Source: Antarctobacter albus (GTDB lineage Bacteria > Pseudomonadota > Alphaproteobacteria > Rhodobacterales > Rhodobacteraceae). Taken from it: 64,000 nt of DNA. The DNA is taken from NCBI RefSeq assembly GCF_900101505.1, contig NZ_FMZI01000015.1, positions 44,789 through 108,788 of the forward strand, in the 5' to 3' direction. Position numbers and translations under genes: made by a program. Shown here piece after piece: positions 44,951 through 53,121 of this stretch. How positions within the stretch are numbered: position 1 is the stretch's first letter; every line of letters starts with the position of its first letter. A model generated the notes under the pieces. That model had not been told where the DNA came from and did not search any database. It saw nothing but the letters and a program-made list of their open reading frames with translations.

Positions 44951-46105
44951 ATGAAAGATACCCCCGAGTTCAGGACAGAGGTTCAGGAAGTGACCCACCA
45001 AGACCGGCTTCGGGATCCGGAGCGCCTGCAGGCGCTGGAACGGACAGGGCTGATGGACAGCCCCGCCCCCGGAGCACACCAGAGAGCCGCGCGCATCGCC
45101 GCACGCCTGATGGATGTTCCCGTCAGCCTTGTGTCTTTCGTGGACGACGAGCGGCAGTTCTTTTCCGCCCAGACCGGGATCACCGGAGAGGCCGCAGAAC
45201 AGCGCGGCACGCCGCTCAGCCATTCATTTTGCCAGTATGTCGTGTCGTCCGAAGAGCCGCTGGTCGTGCCGGACGCCGAAGCCGACAGCCTGGTCTGCGA
45301 CAACAGCGCCGTTCAGGACCTGAACGTCCGGGCCTACCTGGGCGTGCCGATCCGATCGCCGGACGGGCATGTGCTGGGCTCTTTCTGCGTCATCGACGAC
45401 AAGCCCCGCGACTGGACGTCCGATGACATCGCCAAGATGCGGGACATCGCGGACATGATCGAATCCGACCTGCGCCTGCGCGAGACGCTCGAGGAACGCG
45501 ATATTGTCATGCAGGAGATGACGCACCGGGTGAAGAACCTCTTTACCGTCATCAACAGCATTCTGCGCATGGAGCGCAACGCGCATGAGACCGCCGACGA
45601 ACTGGCCGAAAGCGTGGGTGCCCGGCTCAAGGCGCTGAGCGATGCGCATGAGATGATCGTGCCCGTCGTCAATGTCCGCCGAAGCGAAGGCGCGACCACG
45701 ACGCTGGACGCGCTGACGCACAAGCTGCTGGCGCCGCATGGCTCGGAACATGAGACGCGGATCACGATCCAAGGCGAACACGTTCCTGTCGGCCCCAAGG
45801 CCGCCGTCTATCTGACGCTGGCGCTGCACGAGCTGGCGACCAATGCCGCCAAGTACGGCGGGCTGTCCACCGATGGCGGACAGCTGGCGGTGAAATGGAA
45901 CCGCACCGACAGCGATGACGTTGCCATCAGCTGGGAAGAAACCGGCCTTTCCTGGGACACAGAGGCCCGACCACGCTCGGGCTTCGGCTCGCGACTCCTG
46001 TCGATCGCCGTCGAGGGGCAACTGGCTGGCGAAATGGCCACCCAGATCGAGGCCGGCATGTTCCGCCGCCGGCTGCAGATCCCCCTGACCAGCCTGCAGT
46101 CCTGA
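44951..46105 (+). CDS. GAF-domain HWE sensor histidine kinase
   Basis: 384 residues, no membrane helix. GAF domain about residues 25-175 (LMDVPVSLVSFVDDERQFF, GTPLSHSFCQYVV, YLGVPIRSPDGHVLGSFCVI). HWE kinase core: H-box EMTHRVKNLFTVINSIL, N-box ALHELATNAAKYGGLS, HWE motif SWEETGLSW and a GFGSRLL G-box. HWE/HisKA_2 kinases are the known class that phosphorylates PhyR, and a phyR gene is 8 kb away; direct partnership is inference. The cytosolic GAF could sense redox, light or a ligand. Confidence 0.9.
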   Translation: MKDTPEFRTEVQEVTHQDRLRDPERLQALERTGLMDSPAPGAHQRAARIAARLMDVPVSLVSFVDDERQFFSAQTGITGEAAEQRGTPLSHSFCQYVVSSEEPLVVPDAEADSLVCDNSAVQDLNVRAYLGVPIRSPDGHVLGSFCVIDDKPRDWTSDDIAKMRDIADMIESDLRLRETLEERDIVMQEMTHRVKNLFTVINSILRMERNAHETADELAESVGARLKALSDAHEMIVPVVNVRRSEGATTTLDALTHKLLAPHGSEHETRITIQGEHVPVGPKAAVYLTLALHELATNAAKYGGLSTDGGQLAVKWNRTDSDDVAISWEETGLSWDTEARPRSGFGSRLLSIAVEGQLAGEMATQIEAGMFRRRLQIPLTSLQS

Positions 46106-46122
46106 CCCACCCGAAAATCTTG

Positions 46123-46148
46123 GGAACCAATTCGGGACATGCGGCATT
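46123..46148 (+). promoter_or_regulatory. Near-consensus EcfG promoter upstream of the membrane kinase
   Basis: GGAAC (46123-46127), 17 bp, CATT (46145-46148) differs from CGTT at one base. It lies in the 227-bp gap between the two kinase genes, 185 bp before the second. The same variant -10 precedes the candidate sRNA. Weak evidence. Confidence 0.3.
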
Positions 46149-46332
46149 TGTCCGGAGGGGACTGTGATTTCAGATGGGGTGACTGCATGAGCAGGCAGCG
46201 GCGATATCCGCATGAGCGGCGCGTGGGAACAGGGGCATACTGCCCCGGTCAAGGGAGACTTGTGCCCCCGGTCACGCACCGTGCCGCCCGGAAGCGTCCC
46301 GTTCATTCCCTAGCCTCGAAGTTCTGCCCTCC

Positions 46333-48048
46333 ATGCCCACGCGTCTGAAAAGCCTCTATCGACTGTCCCGCAGTCTGCCGGCGCGTATCGCCTGCCTGAT
46401 GACCATTGCCATGTTGCCCGTAGGCCTGATCGCGGTCTATCAGACCCAGGCCGTGATCGAGAGCGCGCGGCAACAGAACCGCACCGCGCTGATGGCACAG
46501 CTGCGCGCCGAAGCTTCGCCCCAGGCGGAGACCCTCGAAAGCGCGCTGGCCGCGGCACAGGGGCTGGCCGTGCTGATCACCAAGCTGGGCGAGGAAGATT
46601 GCAGCGACATCCTGAAAGGCTTTGTCGAAAGCAATGACACCTATGTCTTTGCCGGGTTCATCGAGGCCTCGGGCTGGCTGACCTGCAGTTCGACCGCCGA
46701 CCGGATGGACCTGTCCGAACGCCAACCCTTCAAGACCGCGATGGCGCGCGGCGGCGCAAGCGTGCAAGTCAATCTCGAGGGCGCCGTGACCGGGCGCAAC
46801 ATCGTGATGGTGACGCATCCGGTACGCGAAGGCGGCGAGATGGTCGGCTATGTCTCGCTGTCGATCCCCCATGCGATCCTGAATGGTGCGCTTGAGGATC
46901 CCGACCACGACGGCGCTTTGCGTCTGGCGGCCCTGGACGCCGAGGGGGACATCCTGGCCGCCTCGCTGGGACGGGCCACAGCCCCCGAATACCTGCCCCG
47001 CGACATGCCCCTGTCCGAGATCGTCAAGGAACCGGGCCGAACCTTTCGTGCGGTCAGCGGCTCGGGTGAGACGCGTTTTTTCGCCGTCACGCAGATGGTG
47101 CCCGGCAAGGTCATGTTGCTGGGCAGCTGGCCTCTCTCTGCCGTGCCCGATGCGGACAGCCGCCTGCAAAGCGTGATCGCAAGTTCGCTGCCGGTGCTGA
47201 TGTGGCTGGCCGGGGTCGGAGTCGCCCTGTTCGGCATCCAGCGGCTGGTGATCCGCCATGTCGCGCAGTTGCGCAACGCGATGCGCCGTTTTGCCCTGGG
47301 CGAGCGCGAGGAAACCACGCTGGACCTGCGCGATCCGCCGGCGGAACTGGAGGAGGCCCAGCGCGCCTTCAACCGCATGGCCTTGTTGATCGCGGAGGGC
47401 GAACAGCGCCGCGAACAGGATCTCAAGGACAAAGAAGTGCTGCTGCGAGAGGTGCATCACCGGGTCAAGAACAACCTGCAGCTGATCGCCTCGATCATGA
47501 ACATGCAGTCGCGTGACCTGGAAACCGACGAGGCCAAGCACGTCGTGTCCGAGCTTCAGCGCCGGGTGCGCGGCATGGCGGTGTTGCACCGTGCGCTCTA
47601 CAATACGCCGACCAGCACCACGGTGGACGCCGCCGATCTGGTGCAGGCGGTGGTGCGCGACACGCAGGATCTGGTCGGCGCGCGCGGCAAGATCGAAATC
47701 GACACGGCCCTGGAGCATGTGGCCCTTTATCCCGACCAGGCCATCCCCCTGTCGCTGTTCGTGGCCGAGACACTGAACACCGCGATCCGACAGACCTGCA
47801 ACGCGGACCCGCGCGACCGGATCGGTGTCCAACTTACTTCGGGCGGTAGTGACGAGGTCCGGCTGTGCATCGACAGTTCCCCCGCCGAACCGCTGCCCCC
47901 CGGGACAGATGCGCCGCGCCCCGACGGCATGGCGCAAAAGATGATTGCCGCCTTTCTGCGGCAATTGGGCGGAAAGATGGAAACCACTTCGGATGACGGA
48001 CGTTATCGCGTGACAGTGATGTTTCCGCGCGCCGCCTACGGCGCCTGA
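46333..48048 (+). CDS. Membrane HisKA_2-type sensor kinase with degenerate ATPase domain
   Basis: 571 residues. Transmembrane helix 1 at about 18-36, an extracytoplasmic sensor of ~235 residues (dCache/CHASE-like), helix 2 at about 285-300 (VLMWLAGVGVALFGI), a HAMP-like linker, then H-box LLREVHHRVKNNLQLIASIM with a good phospho-His. The ATPase half is abnormal: N-box reads FVAETLNTAIRQ, the DxGxG box is replaced by CIDSSPAEP, and the G-box reads GMAQKMIAAF. It may bind ATP poorly or act as a phosphatase or scaffold (inference). Confidence 0.85.
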   Translation: MPTRLKSLYRLSRSLPARIACLMTIAMLPVGLIAVYQTQAVIESARQQNRTALMAQLRAEASPQAETLESALAAAQGLAVLITKLGEEDCSDILKGFVESNDTYVFAGFIEASGWLTCSSTADRMDLSERQPFKTAMARGGASVQVNLEGAVTGRNIVMVTHPVREGGEMVGYVSLSIPHAILNGALEDPDHDGALRLAALDAEGDILAASLGRATAPEYLPRDMPLSEIVKEPGRTFRAVSGSGETRFFAVTQMVPGKVMLLGSWPLSAVPDADSRLQSVIASSLPVLMWLAGVGVALFGIQRLVIRHVAQLRNAMRRFALGEREETTLDLRDPPAELEEAQRAFNRMALLIAEGEQRREQDLKDKEVLLREVHHRVKNNLQLIASIMNMQSRDLETDEAKHVVSELQRRVRGMAVLHRALYNTPTSTTVDAADLVQAVVRDTQDLVGARGKIEIDTALEHVALYPDQAIPLSLFVAETLNTAIRQTCNADPRDRIGVQLTSGGSDEVRLCIDSSPAEPLPPGTDAPRPDGMAQKMIAAFLRQLGGKMETTSDDGRYRVTVMFPRAAYGA

Positions 48049-48060
48049 CAGGGGGGCCGG

Positions 48061-49536
48061 ATGGCCGGCGACTTCGAAGTGATGATCACGGCCGACGAGG
48101 CCTGGCCGGCGTTCGAGCGTGCGGTTCTGTCCGCGCGCAGTCATGTCGTCGCCGGTTTCCGTATCTTCGACCTGGCGACCCGGCTGCGCAGCACCGAGGC
48201 GCGCGAGATCGGCCGGGACTGGTTCGACCTTCTCGCCCATGCCCTGCGGCGCGGCGTGCGGATCGATCTCACCGTGAGCGATTTTGACCCGGTCATGGCA
48301 ACCGATCTGCACGAACTCAGCTGGCGCACCGTGCGGCAGGGCGTGGCCCTGGCCGAGGCGACGGGCGCGGGCAAGGACCTGCTGAACATCCGCGCGCACC
48401 AGCACAGCGCGCGCGCCGGCATGTTGCCGCGCCTGGCTTTCCTGCCTGCGGTCCTGCGCCGCCGCTGGGAACGCCTGCGCGAGACGACCCCGGTTGAACG
48501 CCGGTTCGAGGCGGTCGGGCTGGAACGCAGCGTGTTGCCGAACCTGCACACGGTCTCCCATCACCAGAAGGTGGCCGTGATCGACGACGAATGGCTTTAC
48601 GTCGGCGGGCTGGACCTGAACGAACGGCGTTACGACACCCCCGGTCACGATCGCCCGGCGCGGCATACCTGGTCTGACGTGCAGGTCATGTTGCGCGGCC
48701 CCGAGGCGGCGGCCGCACGCAGGCACCTCGAGAGTTTCCAGGCAGTGACCGAAGGCCGCGCGGCCCCGCCACCCTGCCCCGGGTTGAAACGGACATTGTC
48801 GGCGCCTCGGCGTCTGCAACTGCCCTATCTTTCTCCCCGCACGCTGGTGTCGGAAATCGAGGAGGCGCACCTGGAGGCCTTTCGAAAGGCACGTCACCTG
48901 ATCCATATAGAGACGCAGTTCATCCGCTCCAGCCGGATCGCCGAGGCGCTGGCAGAGGGCGCGACACGCAACCGCGACCTGAACGCCATCATCGTCATGC
49001 CGGGACTGCCCGAGGACGTGGCTTTCGATTCCTCCGAGAGCCTGGATGCCCGCTATGGGCTTGCCCTGCGCCAGCAGGCGGTTGCCACCCTGCGTGAGAG
49101 TTTCGGGCATCGGCTGACCATCGCGACGCCGGTGCGCCCGGTCCTGGCCGCCCGCGACACCTGCGAGACGCTGGCCGGGTCTCCGCTGATCCATGTGCAC
49201 AACAAGGTTTTGATCCGCGATGCGGCCTCTGTCCTGATCGGTTCTGCCAATCTGAACGGGCGGTCGATGCGCTGGGATACCGAGCTGGCGGTCGAGATCA
49301 CGCAGCCGGAGCGCGTGGAACGGGCGCGTGAGCGGTTACTGTCGCACTGGTGGCATGAGCCGCTTGCCCCCAAGGCCATGTCGCCGGAAACGCTCTATCC
49401 CCTGTGGCAGGGAGAGATCCGGCGCAACGGTCTGCGCCGCCCCGAGAACCGCAGCGGGTTCCTTGTGCCCTTCGACGCCGAGGAAGGCGCCGACCTCGCG
49501 CAGGACCTGCCCGGCGTGACCGAGGACATCGTCTGA
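48061..49536 (+). CDS. Phospholipase D-superfamily protein (two HKD motifs)
   Basis: 491 residues, 12 bp after the kinase gene. HKD motif 1 SHHQKVAVIDDEWLYVGGLD and motif 2 HVHNKVLIRDAASVLIGSAN are intact, as in phospholipase D and cardiolipin synthase-like enzymes. No signal peptide, no membrane helix, so probably cytoplasmic or peripheral. Likely hydrolyses or transfers phosphatidyl groups; exact substrate unknown. Next to GSR genes, suggesting membrane remodelling under stress (inference). Confidence 0.88.
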   Translation: MAGDFEVMITADEAWPAFERAVLSARSHVVAGFRIFDLATRLRSTEAREIGRDWFDLLAHALRRGVRIDLTVSDFDPVMATDLHELSWRTVRQGVALAEATGAGKDLLNIRAHQHSARAGMLPRLAFLPAVLRRRWERLRETTPVERRFEAVGLERSVLPNLHTVSHHQKVAVIDDEWLYVGGLDLNERRYDTPGHDRPARHTWSDVQVMLRGPEAAAARRHLESFQAVTEGRAAPPPCPGLKRTLSAPRRLQLPYLSPRTLVSEIEEAHLEAFRKARHLIHIETQFIRSSRIAEALAEGATRNRDLNAIIVMPGLPEDVAFDSSESLDARYGLALRQQAVATLRESFGHRLTIATPVRPVLAARDTCETLAGSPLIHVHNKVLIRDAASVLIGSANLNGRSMRWDTELAVEITQPERVERARERLLSHWWHEPLAPKAMSPETLYPLWQGEIRRNGLRRPENRSGFLVPFDAEEGADLAQDLPGVTEDIV

Positions 49537-49540
49537 GCAG

Positions 49541-49566
49541 GGAACGCCAACGCAGGTTTGCGCGTT
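49541..49566 (+). promoter_or_regulatory. EcfG-type promoter (GGAAC-N17-CGTT)
   Basis: GGAAC 49541-49545, CGTT 49563-49566, 17-bp spacer, 5 bp after the PLD stop and 112 bp before the host-attachment-family gene. Confidence 0.7.
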
Positions 49567-49678
49567 GACGTCTCGAAAGCGCGCAAAGCGGATGGCTTTG
49601 CACGCCCGACAGTCGCGGCCGACAGGCAGGCGACTGACCGCCCGATAGTCACCACGCTGAAAAGAGGAGGATCACGAC

Positions 49679-50146
49679 ATGATGCGAGCCAAGGGCGTGC
49701 CGCATGGCACCTGGGTGCTGATCGCCGATGGAGAAAAGGCGCTGTACCTCGTCAACAAGGGGGACAAGGCGCATCTGCACCTGGTGGTGCGGGATCGCGC
49801 GGAGCAGGAGAATCCAAAGGCGCAGGAGTGGGCCGAAAACCGCCCGGGCCGGTTGAATGATGGTCCCGGCGAACATCGCTCCGCCGTGGATGACACCGAT
49901 TGGCACCAACTGGAAAAAGAGCGTTTTGCCAAGACCATCAGCGCAGACCTCTACAAGGCCGCCCATGCCGGCAAGTTCGACCGGCTCATCATCGTCGCAA
50001 GCCGCCCGGTGCTCAGCGCCCTGCGCGAGGAAATGCACGAGGAAGTGGCCTCGAAACTGGTGCTGGACCTGCCCAAGGTGCTGACAAACCATCCGCTGGA
50101 CGAGATCGAGACCGCGATCACCCGCGCCTTGGAAGAAGCGGCCTGA
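49679..50146 (+). CDS. Host attachment protein family (PF10116-like)
   Basis: 155 residues. VPHGTWVLIADGEKALYLVN and a mid FAKTISADLYKAAHAGKFDRLIIVASRPVLSALR, then VLDLPKVLTNHPLDEIETAI, are characteristic of the 'host attachment protein' family, a baeRF/eRF1-like fold often found in alphaproteobacteria. The name comes from plant attachment mutants; the molecular role is unclear and may be ribosome related. Tandem ATGs at 49679/49682, GAGGAGG upstream. Controlled by an EcfG promoter. Confidence 0.85.
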   Translation: MMRAKGVPHGTWVLIADGEKALYLVNKGDKAHLHLVVRDRAEQENPKAQEWAENRPGRLNDGPGEHRSAVDDTDWHQLEKERFAKTISADLYKAAHAGKFDRLIIVASRPVLSALREEMHEEVASKLVLDLPKVLTNHPLDEIETAITRALEEAA

Positions 50147-50149
50147 GAC

Positions 50150-50174
50150 GGAACGGATCGGCATCCCGGACGTT
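50150..50174 (+). promoter_or_regulatory. EcfG-type promoter (GGAAC-N16-CGTT)
   Basis: GGAAC 50150-50154, CGTT 50171-50174, 16-bp spacer, 55 bp before the CsbD ATG. Confidence 0.75.
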
Positions 50175-50229
50175 TTACAATCAGAGGCCCGGAACGGATC
50201 CGGGCAGCGAAACGCAAAGGAGATATCCG

Positions 50230-50427
50230 ATGGACAGGGATCGCCTGGAAGGAAAATGGACCGAGATCAAGGGCCGGCTGCGCGAAGCCTATGGCGTGCT
50301 TTCGGACGACGAACTTGAAGAGGCACGCGGCGACCGCGAACAGCTTGAAGGCAAGCTGCAGCAGCGACTGGGCCAGACCAAGGACGAGGCCCGCAAGACG
50401 CTGGACCAAATCCTCGAAAAAGTCTGA
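50230..50427 (+). CDS. CsbD family stress protein
   Basis: 65 residues, MDRDRLEGKWTEIKGRLREA, the CsbD signature, with AAGGAGATATCC upstream. Highly charged small helical protein induced by general stress in many bacteria (SigB in Bacillus); biochemical role unknown. Has its own EcfG promoter and is followed by a strong terminator. Confidence 0.93.
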   Translation: MDRDRLEGKWTEIKGRLREAYGVLSDDELEEARGDREQLEGKLQQRLGQTKDEARKTLDQILEKV

Positions 50428-50450
50428 CGTACAGACAGATCAACACGAAA

Positions 50451-50477
50451 GGGCCCGCCAGATTGGCGGGCCCTTTT
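50451..50477. terminator. Rho-independent terminator after csbD
   Basis: GGGCCCGCC (50451-50459), loop AGATT, GGCGGGCCC (50465-50473), then TTTT. Also suited to the convergent amidotransferase gene ending at 50497. Confidence 0.88.
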
Positions 50478-50496
50478 CTTTGTACTAGAGCCGGTT

Positions 50497-51198
50497 TCAG
50501 GCGGGTGACAGGACTTGCGCCCGGTCTTCTGCATAGGCAGATGCGGCACGGCTCAACGCGCGAAAGATCGCCCGCTGGCGATGCGCATAGAACAGGTGTT
50601 CGGGATGCCACTGCACGCCCAACGCAAAGGGATCCCGACAGCGTTCGATGGCCTGAACCATGCCGTGCGTATCCCGCGCCGCGACGCGAAAGCCCCGGCC
50701 CAACCGGTCGACCGCCTGGGTATGCAGCGCGTTGACGTGCATCGGAGCCTCGCCCGACCAGGCCGCCAGTTGCGAGCCCGTTTCGACATGGACCTCGCGC
50801 CGGGGCAGGATGGTCTTGATCGGTTGGGCTTCGGGATAAAGAGACCAGGCGTCCTGGTGCAGCGTCCCCCCTGCCGCGACGTTGAGCATCTGAGCCCCGC
50901 GGCAGATACCCAGGACGGGGATGCCGCTGGCCAGGGCCTCGCGCGCGATGTCATGTTCCATCGCGTCGCGGTCATGATCCAGCCGTGCGGTCACTTCCAG
51001 GCGGGCACCATAGAGATCGGGCGAGATGTCGTCGCCGCCACCGATGATCACGCCTTCGACGCGGCCCAGATCGATGTCCGACCGGGTCGTCCAGCGCAAG
51101 GCACGCGCCCCGGCCAGCCAAAGGTTCAGCCGGACAAGCGGAAAGATACGCCACCCCGACCGTGTCGAGGTGGTCACTGCGATCAGCGGCCGGTTCAC
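50497..51198 (-). CDS. Class I glutamine amidotransferase / gamma-glutamyl hydrolase (PuuD-like)
   Basis: 233 residues. Nucleophile elbow GICRGAQMLNVAAGG (Cys), WHPEHLFYA with the catalytic His and Glu, VEGVIIGGGDDISPDLYG: the peptidase C26 / PuuD group. GTG start overlaps the amidoligase stop (GTGA), so the two proteins are translationally coupled. In the published comparative-genomics proposal for amidoligase systems, such hydrolases process or reverse the amide bond; here that is inference. No dedicated promoter seen. Confidence 0.85.
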   Translation of the reverse strand: MNRPLIAVTTSTRSGWRIFPLVRLNLWLAGARALRWTTRSDIDLGRVEGVIIGGGDDISPDLYGARLEVTARLDHDRDAMEHDIAREALASGIPVLGICRGAQMLNVAAGGTLHQDAWSLYPEAQPIKTILPRREVHVETGSQLAAWSGEAPMHVNALHTQAVDRLGRGFRVAARDTHGMVQAIERCRDPFALGVQWHPEHLFYAHRQRAIFRALSRAASAYAEDRAQVLSPA

Positions 51199-52157
51199 CT
51201 GAATAGCTCCTCGCCGTTGTTGCCGATCTGCCCTGCCACTTCTTCGACCCAGAGCCCGCCGTGCCCTGCCCCTTGCCGCCAGGCCTGGTACAATGCGTCA
51301 AATCGAGCCTCGTCCGCCGCCAGGGCTTCGACCAACCACCATCGGTCCCATTCGTCCGTGATGCACCAGTCCGGCTCGTCCAGGCGGCAATCTGGCAAGC
51401 GAAAGTGAAAGGCCGGACGGGCGCCGCTGGCTTCTTTTCCGAACATCGCCGCAAACCCCTCGGGGTCATGGGCGTGCAGGATCGGCAAGAGGTCCAGCCC
51501 GTAATTCCGCCCGTTCAGGTGGCTGTGAACCAGGTGCCGGAGCACCGTGAGATCAAGATCGTCCGCCGCCACTAGCGCATCCGTGAATTGCAGGGGCCAG
51601 GGATCGACAAAGGGCAGGATGCGGCGCGACATGTCCAGTGGGCGCCATTCGCGCAACCAGGGTTCAAGCAGGCCATAGGCGATCACGGTCCGCAACAAGT
51701 AGGGATCTTCGTAGCCGGTGATCTCGGGGTTGAAATGGATGCCGAACCCGGCAAACAGGCTGTCGGACGTGCCTTTGCCACCCGCCTTTTGCAGAGCCTT
51801 GGTCAGGTCCAGCACACGATCCATCTGCTCTGGCGTCAGGGGGGGCGTGACCACCTCGACCGGGACGACGGCGCGGGCGGCGTCCAGCACGCCTTCGGGC
51901 AGGAACTGGTTTCCCGGCTTGGCATACCGCGTGTCCAGCTCGACGCAGATGGTTCCGAGTCCGCTGTCCTCGATCGTGAACAGATGCGGCCCCTGCCGCT
52001 TGACCAGGCCGCCCAGGGTCTGGGCCACGATCTGCGAGGTGTTGCCTTCATCAATTCCTGAAAATTCTATCTCTATCCCGCACCGGCGCATTTTGCCGGC
52101 AAGTGTTTTCTCTTTGGGCAGGGCACGAAACCCGCCGACACAATTTGTGTTTTCCAT
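51195..52157 (-). CDS. Amidoligase family protein (predicted glutamine-synthetase-like ligase)
   Basis: 320 residues from the ATG at 52157 (another in-frame ATG at 52091 gives 298). MRRCGIEIEFSGIDEG, SGLGTICVELDTR, VEVVTPPL, then SLFAGFGIHFNPEI and the later H-rich HSHLNGRNYGLDLLP are the glutamate/His metal-site segments of the Amidoligase_2 family (ATP-dependent, glutamine-synthetase-like fold). Product unknown: probably ligates an amine or peptide to an acid. Its EcfG -10 is only 8 bp from the ATG, so translation from 52157 would be almost leaderless. Confidence 0.82.
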   Translation of the reverse strand: MENTNCVGGFRALPKEKTLAGKMRRCGIEIEFSGIDEGNTSQIVAQTLGGLVKRQGPHLFTIEDSGLGTICVELDTRYAKPGNQFLPEGVLDAARAVVPVEVVTPPLTPEQMDRVLDLTKALQKAGGKGTSDSLFAGFGIHFNPEITGYEDPYLLRTVIAYGLLEPWLREWRPLDMSRRILPFVDPWPLQFTDALVAADDLDLTVLRHLVHSHLNGRNYGLDLLPILHAHDPEGFAAMFGKEASGARPAFHFRLPDCRLDEPDWCITDEWDRWWLVEALAADEARFDALYQAWRQGAGHGGLWVEEVAGQIGNNGEELFR

Positions 52158-52165
52158 GCGTGCGT

Positions 52166-52191
52166 AACGCTCTTTCTCCCCTGCAGGTTCC
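52166..52191 (-). promoter_or_regulatory. EcfG-type promoter (GGAAC-N17-CGTT) for the amidoligase
   Basis: Minus strand: GGAAC 52191-52187, CGTT 52169-52166, 17-bp spacer, 8 bp upstream of the ATG at 52157. Confidence 0.7.
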
Positions 52192-52235
52192 CGAAAAAAC
52201 CCGTCTTTCTTTGCTGTTTCCGGCCCGGAGCACAC

Positions 52236-52260
52236 GGAACCGCGTGGGACGCCGGGCGTT
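52236..52260 (+). promoter_or_regulatory. EcfG-type promoter (GGAAC-N16-CGTT)
   Basis: GGAAC 52236-52240, CGTT 52257-52260, 16-bp spacer, 93 bp before the 88-residue gene at 52354. Divergent from the amidoligase promoter. Confidence 0.7.
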
Positions 52261-52353
52261 TGGTCCTTGTACAGTCTCGCGCTTTTGGGCCGGGCGGCAT
52301 GGGAAAATCCCCGGGCCGGTCTCACGCGGGGCAAGGATGCAGGAGGTAGCGCG

Positions 52354-52620
52354 ATGGCGAAGGAGAAGGAGAACAACCCGTCGATCAAGGACGAGGAAAC
52401 CTACCAGGCCCTGCGCGACAAGGGCTATGCCAAGTCGAAAGCGGCGGCGATCGCCAATGCGCAGGCGAATGACAACATGGCCCCGTCCCGCAAAGGCGGA
52501 AAAGCGCCCCCTTATGAAGAATGGACGCGCGATGCGCTCTACGACAGGGCGCGCGAACTGGATGTCGATGGGCGGTCGCAGATGACCAAGTCGGAGCTGA
52601 TCGACGCACTGCGCGGCTGA
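52354..52620 (+). CDS. Small SAP/Rho-N-type stress protein (DUF7218-like)
   Basis: 88 residues from the ATG at 52354 (GGAGGTAGCG upstream). Lys-rich N-terminus, KGYAKSKAAAIANAQAND, then a C-terminal SAP/Rho_N-like fold (WTRDALYDRARELDVDGRSQ, MTKSELIDALRG). Such small proteins may bind nucleic acid; not shown here. First of two genes under an EcfG promoter. Confidence 0.85.
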   Translation: MAKEKENNPSIKDEETYQALRDKGYAKSKAAAIANAQANDNMAPSRKGGKAPPYEEWTRDALYDRARELDVDGRSQMTKSELIDALRG

Positions 52621-52649
52621 ACGCGGCGCGAAACCGAAAGGAGACTATC

Positions 52650-52844
52650 ATGGGTATCGAAATTGCGGGTCTGGGCGGATTGATCCTGTTGGGCCTAGCG
52701 GTCTGGGCAATCGTCAACATCATCAATTCCAGCGCAAGCACCGGCGGCAAGGTTCTCTGGACGCTGTTCGTGCTGTTGCTGCCGCTGCTGGGGTTCATCG
52801 TCTGGCTGATCGCGGGCCCGCGTTCTACGCGCCGCCTGGCCTGA
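52650..52844 (+). CDS. Small two-helix membrane protein (PLDc_N-like)
   Basis: 64 residues, RBS AAAGGAGACTATC. MGIEIAGLGGLILLGLAVWA, a short loop with STGGKVLWTLFV and LLPLLGFIVWLIAGPRS; matches the PLD nuclease N-terminal (PLDc_N) transmembrane domain family, found alone as small stress-induced proteins. 29 bp after the SAP-type gene. Confidence 0.87.
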   Translation: MGIEIAGLGGLILLGLAVWAIVNIINSSASTGGKVLWTLFVLLLPLLGFIVWLIAGPRSTRRLA

Positions 52845-52870
52845 TCTGGAATAACCGGTCCAACCGATGC

Positions 52871-52904
52871 AAAGGCTCGCGCTACCCCAGTGCGGGCCTT
52901 TTCA
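52871..52904 (+). terminator. Probable terminator after the PLDc_N gene
   Basis: AAAGGCTCGC (52871-52880) pairs with GCGGGCCTTT (52892-52901) with one wobble, then TTC. The rest of the 277-bp gap to dps contains only the EcfG promoter at 53066. Confidence 0.6.
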
Positions 52905-53065
52905 CGTATGACGTCAATCTGCGTAGGTCACGGCGCCTGGGCGTCGCTAGACGGTGGTGGCGCCTTTGTCTTTCGATGTCGGTGCCAGATTGGGACATGC
53001 TGCCTTCTCTGCGGCCTGTTCCCCGCCGAAACGCGCCCGCCCCTGCGTCCCGCCGGGCTGGATCA

Positions 53066-53090
53066 GGAACGTTTCCGGGCACCGCTCGTT
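53066..53090 (+). promoter_or_regulatory. EcfG-type promoter (GGAAC-N16-CGTT) for dps
   Basis: GGAAC 53066-53070, CGTT 53087-53090, 16-bp spacer, 31 bp before the dps ATG. Confidence 0.78.
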
Positions 53091-53121
53091 GTCTGATTAA
53101 CCAATCAAGCAGGAGGCATAG

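Noticed and set aside
45897..45922. Another exact GGAAC-N17-CGTT match
   Set aside because: It lies inside the coding region of the GAF kinase with no gene start downstream at promoter distance; about one such chance match is expected in 64 kb.
46303..49200. Very long minus-strand open frame (965 codons)
   Set aside because: Antisense to the membrane kinase and PLD genes; high GC removes stop codons in this phase. The composition is His/Gln/Arg-rich with no recognisable domain.
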